Shown: positions 43,827-52,775, counted from the first letter of the stretch. The stretch is 64,000 nt of DNA from Natrinema sp. SYSU A 869 (GCF_019879105.1 NZ_CP082249.1:124001-188000); one strand, 5' to 3'. Made by a program: numbers and translations. The notes: generated by a model not told the origin, from the letters alone.

Positions 43827-45296
43827 ATGGAACGGGATTCGTCGATCGTGATGCGTGTGCTCGCGTGTCTCGTCGTCACCGCGGTGCTCGCCAGCGTCGT
43901 TGCGGGTGGCGCGGCCGCGGTCTCCAGTGGCGACTCGACACTGACGAGTTCGGTCACGCACCCGGCCAGCGATTCCCTCCTCGAGAGCGACGAGACGACG
44001 GGAACACCCGAGAACACGACTGACAGTTCGACTGACACCAATTCGGACACTACCGATAGCACTGCAGATACCGCCGAGGATACCACCGACAATACGGCCG
44101 ATACAGACGAAAGTACCGCCGACAGTACGACTGATACGGTCGAAAACACCACCGGTAGTACGACTGACGCTGTCGAGAACGAGACGACCGAAACAGCCGG
44201 CGATACCGTCTCCGAAACGGGCGATGCCGTCGATACAGTGGTCGATGAAACCGGAGAAACGGCCGACCAACCGGGAGATACCGTGGATTCGGCAGGCAAT
44301 GAAACGGTGGACACTGTCGATACGGCGGTCGACGGAACGGCGGACACTGTCGATACAGCGATCAACAAAACCGAGGATACGGTTGGCACAGCGGTCGATG
44401 AAATGAAATCGGCCGTCGAGACGATCGCCAACGAGACAGGAGTCAACACCGCTCTCGAGGCCGAAATCGGGACCGAGGACCAGGACTCGAGCGCCGACGG
44501 CACCGGCGAGAGCGACGGTAAATCGACGGCCGACAACGCGAGTGTCGGGAGCGAGAGCGGTGACCAATTCGGCCCGTCCGCGGTGCCCGGAAACACCGAG
44601 ACAGCGACTGACGCCGTGCTGGTCGGGCTGTTAGGAGCGATCAGCGCCTCCGGTGCGGCGGCAGGCGGTGCCAGTGCGTCCGGGGCCGCCGGAGGTACGA
44701 GCACCGCGACGGCCGGCTGGCTGAGTCAGGTCCGCGGCGGAGAGCAGCTCCGACGAGCGGGGACGGACCTCTGGAAGCTCTTCCCCCTCTTCCGATACAG
44801 TCAGTACGACGATTCCGATCCGCTCGAGCACGACCGCCGCCGGGCGATCTACGAGACGATCGCGGACGAGCCTGGCTGTTACCTCTCGCAGGTCAGCGAC
44901 CGGGCCGATATCCCCCTCTCGACGGTTCGCTACCACGTCCGGATTCTGGAAGACGAGGACTTGGTGACGCCGATCAAACGCAACGGAAAACGCCGGTACT
45001 TCCTCGAGATTGAGGGAGCCGAACTGCAGGCTGCCCTCGCGGAACCCGCCAAACGCGAGGTGCTCGAGACCCTCGCTGAGCTCGGTCGGGCACCCAATAG
45101 CCGGCTCGCCGAAGCACTCGGTCGGGATCCCAGTACGGTCTCGCACCATCTTTCCGCGCTCGAGGACGACGACCTGGTCGTCCGCGAAAAGGACGGTCGC
45201 TCGATCGTCAACGAACTGCCACCCCGGGTCGAAGCGGCCCTGATCGACGACCCCGAACCCGATGCCGACCCGCGAGCGGTTCCGGCCGGCGACTGA
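43827..45296 (+). CDS. Membrane-anchored protein with extracytoplasmic Thr/Asp repeats and two C-terminal winged helices
   Basis: The 489-residue product starts with a signal-like span (MRVLACLVVTAVLASVVAGGAAAV). About 230 residues of Thr/Asp/Glu-rich tandem-like repeats follow (units such as DTVENTTGST and DTVDTAVDGTADT). A Gly/Ala/Ser-rich region of moderate hydrophobicity around residues 265-300 is the likely second membrane span. After KLFPLFRYSQYDD come two winged helices: CYLSQVSDRADIPLSTVRYHVRILEDEDLVTPI and NSRLAEALGRDPSTVSHHLSALEDDDLVVREK. The architecture suggests a membrane-tethered transcription factor; the signal is unknown. The ATG at 43827 is the preferred start. Confidence 0.75.
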   Translation: MERDSSIVMRVLACLVVTAVLASVVAGGAAAVSSGDSTLTSSVTHPASDSLLESDETTGTPENTTDSSTDTNSDTTDSTADTAEDTTDNTADTDESTADSTTDTVENTTGSTTDAVENETTETAGDTVSETGDAVDTVVDETGETADQPGDTVDSAGNETVDTVDTAVDGTADTVDTAINKTEDTVGTAVDEMKSAVETIANETGVNTALEAEIGTEDQDSSADGTGESDGKSTADNASVGSESGDQFGPSAVPGNTETATDAVLVGLLGAISASGAAAGGASASGAAGGTSTATAGWLSQVRGGEQLRRAGTDLWKLFPLFRYSQYDDSDPLEHDRRRAIYETIADEPGCYLSQVSDRADIPLSTVRYHVRILEDEDLVTPIKRNGKRRYFLEIEGAELQAALAEPAKREVLETLAELGRAPNSRLAEALGRDPSTVSHHLSALEDDDLVVREKDGRSIVNELPPRVEAALIDDPEPDADPRAVPAGD

Positions 45297-45337
45297 AGTG
45301 CTTGAGGGGAGTCTCACCACAACTCGAATCGGTTTCG

Positions 45338-45688
45338 TTATTCTGCGCCTGCGTCCGCTGTCTCGAAGTACAACTCCGCGTGGGTCGCACAGCCGGGATT
45401 GAACGGGGCGTCGCAGGCCGGACAGCTGTAGTCGGACTCGAGGTAGTCGGGGATAGTGAGTTCGGCCCCGCAGACGCCACACAGGACGGACGGCTCGTCG
45501 AACCGGGCTCGAGGCCACGGTATTGCCTCGTGGTCCGTTGTTTCCTCGTGGCAGCGAAAACAGGGGTAATAGCGCTCGCAGCAGGCGAATTTGAAGGCGA
45601 CCACGTCGCGGTCGGTGTCGTAATGGGCACACCGCGTTTCCGGACCGACATCGACGCCGTGGACTTCGTGACCCTCGATCGATTGCAC
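45338..45688 (-). CDS. CHY zinc finger protein
   Basis: The 116-residue protein has the CHY-type cysteine/histidine array: ETRCAHYDTDRDVVAFKFACCERYYPCFRCHEE, then LCGVCGAELTIPDY and SCPACDAPFNPGCATH. The domain binds several zinc ions and is found in eukaryotic ubiquitin ligases and archaeal proteins of unknown role. It stands alone. Confidence 0.88.
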   Translation of the reverse strand: MQSIEGHEVHGVDVGPETRCAHYDTDRDVVAFKFACCERYYPCFRCHEETTDHEAIPWPRARFDEPSVLCGVCGAELTIPDYLESDYSCPACDAPFNPGCATHAELYFETADAGAE

Positions 45689-46251
45689 GAGTTGATCGAC
45701 GGCTAGCAGGTGCTTCGGTTTTGTGATTGGACGGTACTGGCGCTCGGCCTTGAGACGGTCGCGGGTTGGTACTGTTAGGAGATCACGCGTCTGGGGTCGG
45801 GTTTAGAAGTCTTGGGAGATGAGAGGTCTCGAGGTTGGGTTCATCAATCGTGGTTGTGACCAATCGCTTCTAGGGTCAGTTCATATGCAGTGCGAACGTT
45901 CCACTGGCTGTGCCCCTAAGGGGGCAGGGCAATTGCGCGGCGCGCAGAGCGCGCGCCGTGCTGGTAGAAAGACGAACCTGCCGGTACCTGCCATGAGAGA
46001 CAAGAAGTAGCGGTGATAGATGATAGCGGGGCCGTAACAACCAGAACTAGCGGAAACCCTTAGGGGAATTGGGAGAGGAGCGTGTCAGATGGGATAAGGC
46101 TGTTTTGAACGTTATAGTGGAAGTATACATGCAAATATATCGTGTGGTCTATCGTCAATAGATGAATGCGTTGATGAATCACAATAAATGGTGAATCCAG
46201 TACTTTATGCCGGTTCGAGCCATATGATACCATGGCAAAAGGTGAACATTC
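45689..46251. other. Gene-poor boundary region before the GvpH-like orphan
   Basis: The first half is GC-rich. At 45911-45926 tgcccc-taag-ggggca and at 45935-45961 gcgcggcgcgc/gcgcgccgtgc (one G-T pair) form hairpins. From about 46090 the DNA becomes AT-rich and leads into the orphan gene. A TATA-like actttatgc near 46202 may be its promoter. I see no gene. Confidence 0.5.
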
Positions 46252-46803
46252 GTGAGCAATGAGGACGAAACCGAGCAGGGAACCAGTAAATCGTCGAAAT
46301 TCGACAGGCAACAAGAGGGGAACTCTCTTGGAGCCGCTCTTGAATCCTCTCTTCAAGCTGGGTTGCAATCATTGTCTGATAGATTGAGAAATGTAGTTGA
46401 AGGAGGCATAAGTGGTACAACGACCTCAAGAAAACCCCCTCAATCACGCCCTTCTGCTGGTAGAAAGCAAACAAAGCAGAATAAGCGTTCAGAGTCCGTG
46501 AAACGTAAGCGGAAGAAACGGACGTATGAATCAGAATCTGAAGAGTGTTTAATCGACACTCGTTTCACCAACGACGAGTTTATTGTAATTTCTGATATGT
46601 TTGGTACAAGTATAGACGACATCTCATTTGGTATTAACCCGAAAACAAACGAACTCGTTATTAGTAAGACTGGTACTGTTGTTGGACGAGTTGACCTTCC
46701 GTGGGCCTCACCCGAAATGAAGAAAGCTTGGTTCAAGAACGGTATCCTTGAAGTCTACATAAAATCAGAAGATTTCGAATCAGTCAGCGACTCCTCTTTA
46801 TAG
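46252..46803 (+). CDS. GvpH-like (Hsp20-type) orphan protein, AT-rich
   Basis: The 183-residue protein resembles GvpH (50244): a SLGAALESSLQAGLQSLSDRL helix, a very basic linker (KRKRKKR) and an Hsp20-like C-terminal domain. The domain reads TNDEFIVISDMFGTSIDDISFG and RVDLPWASPEMKKAWFKNGILEVYI, aligning with DDITVGFDDSMLVIAVE and RIEIPW...MIKNGVLTV of GvpH. Codon use is AT-rich, unlike the gas-vesicle genes, so it is probably an acquired paralogue. The GTG start gives MSNEDETEQ. Confidence 0.75.
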   Translation: MSNEDETEQGTSKSSKFDRQQEGNSLGAALESSLQAGLQSLSDRLRNVVEGGISGTTTSRKPPQSRPSAGRKQTKQNKRSESVKRKRKKRTYESESEECLIDTRFTNDEFIVISDMFGTSIDDISFGINPKTNELVISKTGTVVGRVDLPWASPEMKKAWFKNGILEVYIKSEDFESVSDSSL

Positions 46804-46834
46804 AAGATTGATTCGTTCCAACTCCAAACTATCG

Positions 46835-46943
46835 ATACTGTCGGATGGAAGTCACTGCAGAGTCGATCGCGAACGATCGTCCGTCGACTGTGGAGACGGA
46901 CGAATTCAGCGATCGATAGTCAACTAGTTCTATCCGACAGTAT
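46835..46943. mobile_element. Candidate 109-bp MITE-like element
   Basis: Perfect 12-bp inverted ends (atactgtcggat and atccgacagtat) enclose 85 bases that include a 7-bp stem, gtccgtc/gacggac at 46879-46901. It lies between the AT-rich GvpH-like gene and gvpO. No clear target-site duplication was seen. Confidence 0.45.
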
Positions 46944-47048
46944 GAGCGATCGGCCGGGGCACAACGCGACGAAAAGGAGACGACGGCAGTGAGCGACGGA
47001 CAGCGTTCCCACTCGAGGGCCCGCGAGCGGGCGAGGCTCGCTCGAGCG

Positions 47049-47594
47049 TTACTCGAACTCGGTGGTGTCACCGCGGCGGTAGCGGTCGAGTCGGCGGTAG
47101 CCGTGGACGGTCGCCTCGGTGTCGAGTTCGATTTCGTAGCGGCCGATGATGTCCTGAGTGTCGGGGACGGCTCGGCGTTCGACGACCTCGACGACGGCGC
47201 GCCAGCCGTCGTCGGTCGGGGAGATTTCGCTGACGCCGTCGAACTCGTGGCCGATGAGCTTGCCGGCGGTCGACCGGACGGTCTCGCGGACCGCCAGGAT
47301 CCCTTCGATTTCCTTCTGCTCGACGTCGACGTCCGCCTCGACTTCGTCGGGATCGGTCATTTCCTCCGCGGTCATGCTCGCCGTGCCGCGGGATTTCGGC
47401 TGTTCGACCTCGTCGCCTTCGGCCTGTTCGTCGGCCTGTTCTTCCTCTTGGGCTGCCTGACTGTCGCTCACTGTTGGGTTACTCTCGTCGTGTTGGTAGC
47501 AGAAGCCGTCGTCTTGGGCCGGCCGTGAGCAGCGCTCGCCGTCCGTAGTGAGGGCCTTGCACTGCTCTCGTGATTGCGCGTCGGCTTCAGCCAT
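47049..47594 (-). CDS. gvpO: Gas vesicle protein GvpO with N-terminal zinc-finger-like motif
   Basis: The 181-residue protein has the GvpO core at the C-terminus: GWRAVVEVVERRAVPDTQDIIGRYEIELDTEATVHGYRRLDRYRRGD. Haloarchaeal gvpO is needed for gas vesicle formation and may help expression or stability of vesicle proteins. The N-terminal part has CKALTTDGERCSRPAQDDGFCYQH, a C-x9-C-x9-C-x2-H metal-binding-like motif, followed by an acidic linker. It is downstream of gvpN in the leftward A-N-O unit. Confidence 0.92.
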   Translation of the reverse strand: MAEADAQSREQCKALTTDGERCSRPAQDDGFCYQHDESNPTVSDSQAAQEEEQADEQAEGDEVEQPKSRGTASMTAEEMTDPDEVEADVDVEQKEIEGILAVRETVRSTAGKLIGHEFDGVSEISPTDDGWRAVVEVVERRAVPDTQDIIGRYEIELDTEATVHGYRRLDRYRRGDTTEFE

Positions 47595-47655
47595 TGGTCT
47601 GGGTTCAGTTCGATGTGTCGTTCACGCAGGTTGATTTGATCACCGCCGGTTTGGA

Positions 47656-48684
47656 TCAGACTGTCTCGGTAATCTTCGATCGCAGTTCGTCGATGTCGCC
47701 GCCGTTTTCGCCCGCGACCTTTGGGGCGAGCACGTCCGTAAAGACGTTTGCCAGCGTCTCGTTGTCGAACTCGCCGTTCTCCTCGGAGTCTGCGTGGCCG
47801 TCGAAGACGGCCAGTCCCTTCGCGGCGGTGATCGCCGTGCGGGTTCCGACGACGATCTCGAGTTCGTCGCGGAGCGCCCGCGTCGTCTCGACGATGGACG
47901 CAATGTCGTCCGCGGAGAGGTCGACGTGCGCGCCGACGATCTCACGTTCGGTTTCCTCGTCGTAGTAGTCGACGTGGACGCCGATGAACCGGTCGAGCAG
48001 CGCGTCTTGTTGCTCGTGGACCCCGGCGTACTCCACGTCGTTCGACGTGAGGATCGCCCGAAATTCGGGGTGGACGTCGATCGTCCGATCCTCGCCGCGC
48101 TTGCCCGGTCGCTCAAGGACGCCCTCCTCGAAGACCGACAGGAGGACGTTGTGGGCGGCGGGGTCGCTACGCGAGAACTCGTTGTAGACGAGCGTCGCAC
48201 CCTCTCGGACCGCGACCGAGAGCGGGTTGTCTACCCAGCGTTCGCGGACGATCTGGGTCTTCTTGCTGACGCCGCTGACGAACTGATCGTTCTCTTCATA
48301 GCGTTCGCCGCCGGCGTGAGAACCGACGAGCGCGGCGGTGTCGACTGCCTCGTCACCGTTGAGCCAGACGACCGGTCGACCGCGCTCTGCGGCGGCCGAC
48401 AACGCGAGCGCCGTCTTGCCACATCCTGTCGGGCCGATCAGGTGGACCGGCTGGTCCGCCTCGAGCCAGCCGTTGATTCGGTCGCGCAGCGACCGGACGG
48501 CGTCGGTCTCGACGAACGGTTCGGGAACGACCGCCTCCGGATCGGTGAGGGGGCCGTTCTGGTTGCCGTCGCTCGGTGCCTTTCGCGCGAGCTCTTTCTT
48601 CGCTCTACGACCCTCCTTCTGCTCGCGATTGGCCGTGATCTTCCTGCCACGGACCTTGCGCTTGCGCGAGGCATCGTCGGCCAT
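47656..48684 (-). CDS. gvpN: Gas vesicle protein GvpN (MoxR-type AAA+ ATPase)
   Basis: The 342-residue ATPase has Walker A LIGPTGCGKTALAL near residues 82-95, a Walker B-like ATLVYNEFSRSDP, and a sensor in FRAILTSNDVEYAG. GvpN enhances vesicle growth. A basic N-terminal extension (RKRKVRGRKITANREQKEGRRAKK) of about 40 residues precedes the ATPase. It lies six bases from the gvpA stop and 61 from the gvpO start. Confidence 0.95.
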   Translation of the reverse strand: MADDASRKRKVRGRKITANREQKEGRRAKKELARKAPSDGNQNGPLTDPEAVVPEPFVETDAVRSLRDRINGWLEADQPVHLIGPTGCGKTALALSAAAERGRPVVWLNGDEAVDTAALVGSHAGGERYEENDQFVSGVSKKTQIVRERWVDNPLSVAVREGATLVYNEFSRSDPAAHNVLLSVFEEGVLERPGKRGEDRTIDVHPEFRAILTSNDVEYAGVHEQQDALLDRFIGVHVDYYDEETEREIVGAHVDLSADDIASIVETTRALRDELEIVVGTRTAITAAKGLAVFDGHADSEENGEFDNETLANVFTDVLAPKVAGENGGDIDELRSKITETV

Positions 48685-48690
48685 CGGGTG

Positions 48691-48972
48691 TTACTGCGAG
48701 GTTGACTTCGGTGACGATTCGGGCCGGGGCTCGACCTCGAGCTCCTCGAGTTCGTCGAGGTCGCCCTCCGCCGTGGCTTGCTCAATTTTTGCGATCTCCT
48801 CCGCGTAGTGCAGGAAGGTGTCGACCGAGGCGACCACGACGCGGGCCTCAACGGTCAGCAACTCGATCCCAACGACCGAGATGCGCGCCCAGACGTCGAT
48901 GACGACGCCCTTGTCGAGGACGCGGTCGAGTACTTCTGCCAGGCTAGAGGAGTTTGGTGTTCGTTGTGCCAT
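48691..48972 (-). CDS. gvpA: Major gas vesicle structural protein GvpA
   Basis: The 93-residue protein carries the highly conserved GvpA core [56 protein letters not shown], which forms the vesicle wall. The acidic tail ([28 protein letters not shown]) is about 15-20 residues longer than in Halobacterium GvpA. It is the first gene of the leftward gvpA-N-O unit. No gvpC separates it from gvpN. Confidence 0.97.
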   Translation of the reverse strand: MAQRTPNSSSLAEVLDRVLDKGVVIDVWARISVVGIELLTVEARVVVASVDTFLHYAEEIAKIEQATAEGDLDELEELEVEPRPESSPKSTSQ

Positions 48973-49363
48973 AGACACTCTCGTTTGACTGCCGGCTCGT
49001 AACACGGCTCGCGCTGCTATTGCAAGCCGAGTGAGCCGAATTTGCCGCTATCGTCTCGGAGGGGAGCGTTACCGTGTGAACGTACCGCCGGGTTGCGATT
49101 GCAAGCACCATGATAACCCGCGGCGATGACCAATTATTCATGACGATACTCGGGTACCTCCGGCCACCGCGATGTCGGTCGCGAGAGTACCAGCTATCGC
49201 AGTTCCATGTCATCGACCTGTCCCACCAAAAACGGCGTATTACGCACGCGTGTATCGACGCGCAATACCCGCGGGTCTCAGCGACGGATCCGTAACGGGC
49301 GGCGACTACTGGGCTCGCGTCGGCTACGACGCGGCGTCATGACCGTTCAGCGAGTGATCCGCG
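48973..49363. promoter_or_regulatory. Divergent promoter region between gvpA and gvpF
   Basis: The 391-bp gap should hold the promoters of the two opposed gas-vesicle units. I see AT-richer runs around 49115-49145 and an accaaaaacggcgtattacgc run near 49225 but no unambiguous TATA. No gene or RNA is recognised. In Halobacterium such a region is controlled by GvpE and GvpD, which are not seen here. Confidence 0.5.
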
Positions 49364-49987
49364 ATGAGTAACCGATACGTCTACGGCATCGTGGAGTCGG
49401 ATACCGTCGAGTTCGAGACTGAGGCCGTCGCCGGTGCCGAACGCGTCTACACGATCTCGCATCGGCGACTCGGTGCTGTCGTCTCCGATATCGACACGAC
49501 CGATCCCGAAGAGACCGACGAGGACGCCCAGATTCACGATGAGGTCCTCCGGGAGATCATGGACTACGACGGCGGAACGACGATCGTCCCTATGCAGTTC
49601 GGCATGGCCTTCGAGAGCGACCGGGAACTGAAGAACGTCTTGCGCGGGGCGCGACCGGCGTTCCGACGCGCGATAAAAGATATTGAGGGCAAGATCGAAC
49701 TCGGACTCAAACTTGTCCGCGAGGCAGACGCCGATGTCGACCGCGAATCGATCGAGGCGGACGTCGCAGACGTCTTCGACCCCATCGCCGCACAGTCCGT
49801 CGAAAACGACCTGTTCAGCGACCGCCTTGTACTCAATCGGTCGTATCTCGTCGACGAGGACGAGCGCGAGACCTTCGACGACGCCGTCGCCGACTTCGAA
49901 GACGAACACGAGGACCTCATAGTCCAGTATACGGGTCAGTTCGCGCCGTACAGCTTCGTTGACGTGAAAATCGGAGCCAAACAGTAA
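49364..49987 (+). CDS. gvpF: Gas vesicle protein GvpF (GvpF/L family)
   Basis: The 207-residue protein starts RYVYGIVESDTVEFE and ends TGQFAPYSFVDVKIG, typical of the GvpF/L family. The domain has an EVLREIMDYDGGTTIVPMQFG motif. GvpF is a minor vesicle component that binds GvpA and may act in nucleation or chaperoning. It starts the rightward operon of eight genes. Confidence 0.95.
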   Translation: MSNRYVYGIVESDTVEFETEAVAGAERVYTISHRRLGAVVSDIDTTDPEETDEDAQIHDEVLREIMDYDGGTTIVPMQFGMAFESDRELKNVLRGARPAFRRAIKDIEGKIELGLKLVREADADVDRESIEADVADVFDPIAAQSVENDLFSDRLVLNRSYLVDEDERETFDDAVADFEDEHEDLIVQYTGQFAPYSFVDVKIGAKQ

Positions 49988-49989
49988 CC

Positions 49990-50244
49990 ATGTTCGTCCT
50001 CGATGACCTCCTGTTTCGACCGTTCCTCGGTATCGTCAATGCGCTCCACTCGATCGCACTCGACGAGATGTACGATATGGAGGCCCTCGAGGATGAACTC
50101 AAGGAGAACCAGTTGCTGTACGAACTCGGCGAGCGCTCCGAGGAGGAGTACCGGCGTCGCAAGGAAGAACTCGAGGCGGAACTCGAGACCGCTCGTGACG
50201 TTCACGAGCGGCTCTCGAGTGGCCGCGTGGAGGTGAAACGATAA
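49990..50244 (+). CDS. gvpG: Gas vesicle protein GvpG
   Basis: The 84-residue protein has a hydrophobic N-terminus (FVLDDLLFRPFLGIVNALHSIALDEMYD) and a highly charged coiled-coil tail (EEEYRRRKEELEAELETARDVHERL). GvpG is essential for vesicle assembly. It is followed by gvpH with a one-base stop-start overlap (TAATG). Confidence 0.95.
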   Translation: MFVLDDLLFRPFLGIVNALHSIALDEMYDMEALEDELKENQLLYELGERSEEEYRRRKEELEAELETARDVHERLSSGRVEVKR

Positions 50245-50828
50245 TGAGCGATACCCCCTCGCACGACGACCGCGACGAATCGGACGACGACCGCAGCACC
50301 GACGATCAGCTCGCCGACGAGAACGACCACTGGCTCTCGAGCCTGTTGTCCGCCCTCGAATCGCTCGAGAGCGGTCCGAAGTCGACCTCGGGACGGCGAC
50401 GGAGCGACCGGACGGTCTTCGATTACGACATCTCGATCCGATCGGCCGACGATCTCGCGGACGAGTCGCCGCTCGATCGGGATCGGTTCGGCGGCGACGG
50501 GTCGCGGGACGGGGACAGCGATCGATCGCGGAAGCGCCGCATCCGATCGTCGAGTCCCTCGAGCGACCACAACGTGGCGACCCGAACCTACGATGACGAG
50601 CTGGTCGTCACCGCAGACGTCGCCGGTGCCGATCCGGACGACATCACGGTCGGCTTCGACGACTCGATGCTCGTCATCGCCGTCGAAGGATCCGAACTGG
50701 ACCGCATCGAGATCCCCTGGCAGGAAACGGAATCGCAGGCGATGATCAAGAACGGGGTCCTTACCGTTCAGGTCATCCCTGAGCCCGCAGCGGGCGAGGA
50801 GACCGACGCGGCGGAGGACGACGAATGA
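50244..50828 (+). CDS. gvpH: Gas vesicle protein GvpH (Hsp20-like)
   Basis: The 194-residue protein has an acidic disordered N-terminus (DDRDESDDDRSTDDQLADEND). The Hsp20-like C-terminal domain has YDDELVVTADVAGADPDDITVGFDDSMLVIAVEGSELDRIEIPWQETESQAMIKNGVLTVQV. GvpH is proposed to chaperone vesicle proteins. It overlaps the next gene by four bases (ATGA). Confidence 0.95.
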   Translation: MSDTPSHDDRDESDDDRSTDDQLADENDHWLSSLLSALESLESGPKSTSGRRRSDRTVFDYDISIRSADDLADESPLDRDRFGGDGSRDGDSDRSRKRRIRSSSPSSDHNVATRTYDDELVVTADVAGADPDDITVGFDDSMLVIAVEGSELDRIEIPWQETESQAMIKNGVLTVQVIPEPAAGEETDAAEDDE

Positions 50829-51763
50829 GCGACGCCGAGTCCGCGGACACGTTCGACGCGCTGCTCGAAAACGCGACCGAGAGCCTCGACCGGCTCGAGG
50901 AGACACTCGGCGAGAGCGACGCGTTAGACGACCTTGACGACGACACTCTCGAAACGGTCGTCGGCGACCTCGATACCCTCGTGCGGGTCGCCGAAGAGGT
51001 CGTCGAACTCCTCGAGGCGATGGATCTGAGCGAGTTACCGGATGCCGTCGACGGGGACGAACTCCTCGATTCGATCGAACTCGGCGAGATCCCCGACGTG
51101 CTGGCGAACGAGGATGAGGGCGTAAGCGAACTCGTCGACTTCACGGAGCTGTTCGACGCGATCGATCTGTTGAACGCCTGGAACGCCACGGATCTGACCG
51201 ACATCTGGGAGAACAAACGTGAACTGGACGACGCCGTGGATGACCTCGAGGACGGCGACGACGCCGGGATGGTCGAAGACGCGGTGTCGGACATCGCAAA
51301 CGGTGACGAGGATGGTGACGGACTGCTCGGAGACGACGAGGATGGCGTGCTCGATACGGGGATGGACGCCGGCTCCATGGCAAAGCAGGCTCTAGGCGAC
51401 ATCGACGTCGCCGAGGATCCCGAGGCCTATCAGGTCGCCATCCAGCAGCAGGCGATGCAGGGGATCGACGCCTTCCGGACGGCGCTGCTCGAGACCCACG
51501 AGACGTTCGAGAACCTCTATGAGTTCAACCGCAAGAAGATGCGTCGGCAGGACTCGAGTACGAACTCGCGGAACCCGACGGCGGCGGCGACGATGCCCAC
51601 CGAGCGACGTGACCTCGGCAGCGGAGCCCGCTATTCGACGGTGCCACAGGAGGTCAAGCTCTCGACGGCACCTACGCGGAAGCGAATCTACGGCCGACGT
51701 TTCGAACTCGAGCGGGAACGACAACGGCGGAACAAACGACAGCAGAGCAACAACAATGACTGA
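50825..51763 (+). CDS. gvpI: GvpI-position protein with long acidic N-terminal domain
   Basis: The 312-residue protein is much longer than the about 145-residue Halobacterium GvpI. Residues 1 to about 180 are an acidic, helical region (LLENATESLDRLEETLGESDALDD..., ELVDFTELFDAIDLLNAWNATDLTDIWENKRELDDAV). About 195 to 312 is a basic, Arg/Gln/Asn-rich tail (RKRIYGRRFELERERQRRNKRQQ) like GvpI. Its position between gvpH and gvpJ supports GvpI. It may be a fusion. Function of the acidic part is unknown. Confidence 0.6.
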   Translation: MSDAESADTFDALLENATESLDRLEETLGESDALDDLDDDTLETVVGDLDTLVRVAEEVVELLEAMDLSELPDAVDGDELLDSIELGEIPDVLANEDEGVSELVDFTELFDAIDLLNAWNATDLTDIWENKRELDDAVDDLEDGDDAGMVEDAVSDIANGDEDGDGLLGDDEDGVLDTGMDAGSMAKQALGDIDVAEDPEAYQVAIQQQAMQGIDAFRTALLETHETFENLYEFNRKKMRRQDSSTNSRNPTAAATMPTERRDLGSGARYSTVPQEVKLSTAPTRKRIYGRRFELERERQRRNKRQQSNNND

Positions 51764-51849
51764 CCCACTACTCCGACAACCGACCGGCTGCGAGGTGAGT
51801 GCGACGACTGATTGTGGGCCGACCCTGCACACCACTGGGGGTGATTGCG

Positions 51850-52434
51850 ATGGCCAATGACTTCCAGCCCAGCCGGCAGAAGGCCGACCTCGCAGAGGTC
51901 GTCGAGATGCTACTGGACAAGGGGATCGTCATCAACGCCGACATCGCCGTCTCGATCGGCGACACGCAACTGCTCGGCGTGCAGGTCCGAGCGGCGATCG
52001 CCTCGTTCGAGACCGCAGCGAAGTACGGTCTCGAGTTCCCCGAGGGAACGGACATGTGCCGCGTCGCGGAAGCGGTCGACGAGCCCGAACTCGCTGAGAC
52101 CGACCGGCCGAATCCAGTGATCGACCCCACTCGCGGCGTCAACGTCACCGCGGACGAGTCGGACGCGGACGGCGAGGAGAGCGTCGACAGCAGCGGAAGC
52201 GTCGAGGAGAGCAAGAGCGATCTCGCAGTCGACGACGAGGAACTGGTGAGCGAACGCCTCGGTGCCAGACCGAACCCGAACAGACCCACCAGCGGCGGGT
52301 TCGACCTGCTCAGCGATGACTCGGACTCGAGTGACGACTCGGAGGCGGACTCGAGCGAGGACGAGACGGACTCGACCGACGAGGAGGCCGAAGCAGCGGA
52401 GGCCGCCCCGGAAGCGGAGGGTGACGGATCGTGA
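51850..52434 (+). CDS. gvpJ: Gas vesicle protein GvpJ (GvpA-related)
   Basis: The 194-residue protein starts with a GvpA-like core: [53 protein letters not shown] long acidic Ser/Asp/Glu tail follows. GvpJ is a minor, GvpA-like component thought to shape conical ends. It overlaps gvpK by four bases (GTGA). An in-frame ATG 51 bases upstream is less likely. Confidence 0.93.
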   Translation: MANDFQPSRQKADLAEVVEMLLDKGIVINADIAVSIGDTQLLGVQVRAAIASFETAAKYGLEFPEGTDMCRVAEAVDEPELAETDRPNPVIDPTRGVNVTADESDADGEESVDSSGSVEESKSDLAVDDEELVSERLGARPNPNRPTSGGFDLLSDDSDSSDDSEADSSEDETDSTDEEAEAAEAAPEAEGDGS

Positions 52435-52775
52435 CGGCGATCGACGTCGGCGACGGCGAGGACGCACGTGACGGGCTGATGACGCTGGTCATCGCCGTCG
52501 TCGAGATCCTGATCGGGACTCTCGAGCGCGAGGCGGTTCGTCGCATGGAGTCGGGGAACCTCTCTGACGAAGAGATCGAACGCCTCGGGAATCAGCTCGC
52601 GACGATCGAGGCTGAAATCGAGCGGCTCAAAGACGACGAGGGGATCGAAGACGGCGTCGACGACCTCCGGAGCGATCTGGACGGGCTGGTCAACGACGCG
52701 ATCGAACAGCTCCACGGCGAGCCGACGGCTACGAACAAACCCGGCTACTCCGTGTTCGGGGGTGAGAACGAATGA
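52431..52775 (+). CDS. gvpK: Gas vesicle protein GvpK
   Basis: The 114-residue protein has the GvpK core: [62 protein letters not shown]. GvpK helps form the gas vesicle in Halobacterium. The GTG start overlaps the gvpJ stop, and its own stop overlaps gvpL (ATGA). Confidence 0.95.
   Translation: MTAIDVGDGEDARDGLMTLVIAVVEILIGTLEREAVRRMESGNLSDEEIERLGNQLATIEAEIERLKDDEGIEDGVDDLRSDLDGLVNDAIEQLHGEPTATNKPGYSVFGGENE

Noticed and set aside
43745-44704. Minus-strand frame of Ser/Val-rich repeats opposite the double winged-helix gene
   Set aside because: It is the antisense reading of the Thr/Asp repeats; the sense frame has a signal span and winged helices.
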